From an uncultured Janibacter sp. (GTDB taxonomy: Bacteria > Actinomycetota > Actinomycetes > Actinomycetales > Dermatophilaceae), in contig CAMICF010000062.1 in the NCBI GenBank assembly GCA_946222495.1, positions 1 to 13,461 of the forward strand: a stretch of DNA of 13,461 nt, given 5' to 3'. The notes beneath the pieces are model-generated. The model worked only from the letters and a program-made list of their open reading frames with translations. It was not told where the DNA came from and ran no database searches. A program made the position numbers and the translations under genes. Below, one piece after another: positions 12,194 through 13,461 of this stretch. Position 1 is the stretch's first letter. Each line of letters starts with the position of its first letter.

Positions 12194-13461
12194 GTCGGCT
12201 CCCCGCGGATCGCGCCGAGCCGGACCCGCCGCACGACGGCGCCGGCGATCGCCCCGGCGAGGAGCAGGAGCACGAGAGCCACGGCGACCGTCGCGGCGAC
12301 GACCGTCGGCCAGGCCGGGGCGAGGTCGGCGACGGGGACGTCGGCAGGGGTCGTGAAGAGCGGGATCGACGGCAGGGCGAGCCACGACCCCACGAGCGCG
12401 CACAGGGCACCGAGCAGCACGCCGACGGCCACGCTCACGAGGTGCTCCGTGCGCACGGCCGTCGCCACGGCGCGGCGGCTCACCCCGCTGACCCGCAGTG
12501 CCGCGAGGTCGTGCACGACCGAGCGCCAGCTCGTCACCGCGAGGATGACGAGCACGAGGGCCGCGAGCAGGACCGCCAGCCCACCGCCGACGAGGGCGAG
12601 CTGGAGGCCCCACGCCGAGGCGGAGCGGTCGTAGGCGCGGTCGGCCTCGGCGGTCGTCGTCACGGTCCCGGCGGTGACGTCCGCGTCGGCGAGCACCTCG
12701 CGCGCACGGGCGATGCCCCGGCTGGAGCCGTCCGAGAGCCAGAGCTGGGTCGTGGTCCGACCGGTGTCGACCTCCTCGTTCAGCCGCGCCAGGGCGGGAA
12801 GGGAGACGAGCACCCCCCGGTCGGTCACCGACGGGATCGCCGCGACCTGCTGCTCGTCCCGGACCTCGCTCTGGTCCCCGGCGATGTCGACGACCTGGAG
12901 GTCGTCGCCCTCCTCCGCGTCGCCCGCGGAGACGATGCCGGGCAGCGGACGGGGCACGTCGGTGACGTAGGTCGACACGTCGGCACCGTCGGCGGCCGTG
13001 ATCGAGAGGTCGAGGGCATCCCCCTTCGCCGTGACGTCGATGCCGGGGGCGCCCTCGGCGTCGGGCCCGCTCCACGTCCCGGAGCCCGTGACCGGGAGCG
13101 GGGTGCCGTCGACCGAGAGGTCACGCACCGTGACGGTACCGGTGACCGTGCTCCCGGGGCGTCCCGACGTGGCGACGCGCAGGGCGTCCACCCGGCACCC
13201 GTTGGAGCAGCCGAGGTACTCCTTCGCCCCGGTGCGGCCGCTGGGCCGCGGCCCGAGCGTCGCGAGGTCCACGGAGCGCTGGTCGCCGGACGGGGTGGTC
13301 ATGTCGAGGGAGAGGACCGGCGCCTCGCCGTCACCCTCCGCCTCGAGATCCCAGGAGATCGCGGCCGTCGCGGTCTCTCCGGGGATCCGGACCGGTCGCT
13401 GCCCGGGCAGCGCCAGTGCGTCGAGGTCGAGTCCGGCCACGGTCGCGGATGAGAACCGCCT
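12190..13461 (-). CDS. FtsX-like ABC transporter permease, C-terminal part (5' end outside window)
   Basis: At least 423 residues are visible, open through the right edge with no stop, so the true start lies beyond the window; a GTG at 13440 is in frame but is probably internal. The first ~280 visible residues are a hydrophilic, probably extracytoplasmic region with a cysteine pair LGCSNGC and many beta-type Val/Thr stretches. The C-terminal part has three or four helices, the first around LVGGGLAVLLAALVLVILAV, then a cytoplasmic SWRSVVHDLAALRVSGVSRRAV segment that matches the FtsX-family loop after the first helix of the domain. A last helix precedes the basic tail RRVRLGAIRGEPT. Its stop overlaps the start of the LTPGQ ATPase, and the second ATPase follows. 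Likely a MacB-type exporter or envelope-remodelling permease. Confidence 0.88.
   Translation of the reverse strand, partial: RRFSSATVAGLDLDALALPGQRPVRIPGETATAAISWDLEAEGDGEAPVLSLDMTTPSGDQRSVDLATLGPRPSGRTGAKEYLGCSNGCRVDALRVATSGRPGSTVTGTVTVRDLSVDGTPLPVTGSGTWSGPDAEGAPGIDVTAKGDALDLSITAADGADVSTYVTDVPRPLPGIVSAGDAEEGDDLQVVDIAGDQSEVRDEQQVAAIPSVTDRGVLVSLPALARLNEEVDTGRTTTQLWLSDGSSRGIARAREVLADADVTAGTVTTTAEADRAYDRSASAWGLQLALVGGGLAVLLAALVLVILAVTSWRSVVHDLAALRVSGVSRRAVATAVRTEHLVSVAVGVLLGALCALVGSWLALPSIPLFTTPADVPVADLAPAWPTVVAATVAVALVLLLLAGAIAGAVVRRVRLGAIRGEPT

Noticed and set aside
12194..13075. Upstream extension of the LTPGQ ATPase frame to 13075
   Set aside because: Low-complexity Arg-rich sequence overlapping the FtsX-like permease; the ABC domain begins at GTG 12193.
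13438..13440. GTG at 13440 as the true start of the permease
   Set aside because: The frame continues open to the window edge, no ribosome site is seen, and FtsX-type permeases need an N-terminal membrane helix that is absent here.
1..13461. CRISPR arrays, tRNA or rRNA genes, insertion sequences, phage genes
   Set aside because: I found no spaced direct repeats, no tRNA-like cloverleaf, no transposase or integrase, and no compositional break. The HNH gene is the only possibly mobile-type gene, and it has no flanking repeats.

Overview
The window is very GC-rich, with strong G/C preference at third codon positions and frequent GTG starts. Its gene families (DUF222/HNH endonuclease, DUF4235, an actinobacterial-type SOS box) point to a high-GC actinobacterium, plausibly a Micrococcales/Intrasporangiaceae-like chromosome. 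The taxonomic placement is inference. There is no rRNA, tRNA, insertion sequence or CRISPR array, and both window edges cut through genes.

Layout. (1) 1-2595, minus strand: a tightly coupled trio transcribed leftward, DUF1361 membrane protein, then an MFS exporter, then an FrnE-type DsbA oxidoreductase. Both junctions are 4-base start/stop overlaps. (2) 2664-3980, plus strand: two poorly characterised genes, a coiled-coil conserved protein and a small two-helix membrane protein, followed by a perfect 16-bp hairpin. (3) 4074-5695, plus strand: a DUF222/HNH nuclease (13E12 type) with a perfect LexA/SOS operator in its promoter. (4) 5705-9345, minus strand: a vitamin-uptake operon. A TPP riboswitch precedes a YkoE-like ECF substrate-binding subunit, and then a single 752-residue polypeptide fuses two ECF ATPases to the EcfT transmembrane subunit. 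A small flavodoxin-fold protein follows 15 bases later. (5) 9432-10705, plus strand: a DUF4235 protein and a PIG3-type quinone oxidoreductase with overlapping stop and start codons. (6) 10695-13461, minus strand: an FtsX-like permease (cut by the window end) followed by two different ABC ATPases, all coupled by 4-base overlaps. This operon runs tail-to-tail into the oxidoreductase gene with an 11-base overlap.

How the parts work together. The riboswitch operon should make a thiamine or thiamine-precursor (HMP) importer that shuts off when TPP is plentiful. The leader appears able to fold the Shine-Dalgarno sequence into a hairpin, with an alternative pairing that frees it. The HNH nuclease should be expressed on DNA damage. 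The permease with two ATPases looks like a heterodimeric MacB/FtsX-type exporter or envelope transporter, one of whose ATPases has an altered signature motif.

The most unusual items are the SOS-controlled HNH gene, the three-domain ECF fusion with its riboswitch, a 24-bp inverted repeat next to the riboswitch promoter, an over-represented CGAAGGG(G) oligomer that often forms hairpins, and an apparent four-residue loss next to the active site of the DsbA-like protein. None of these on its own proves a new system.
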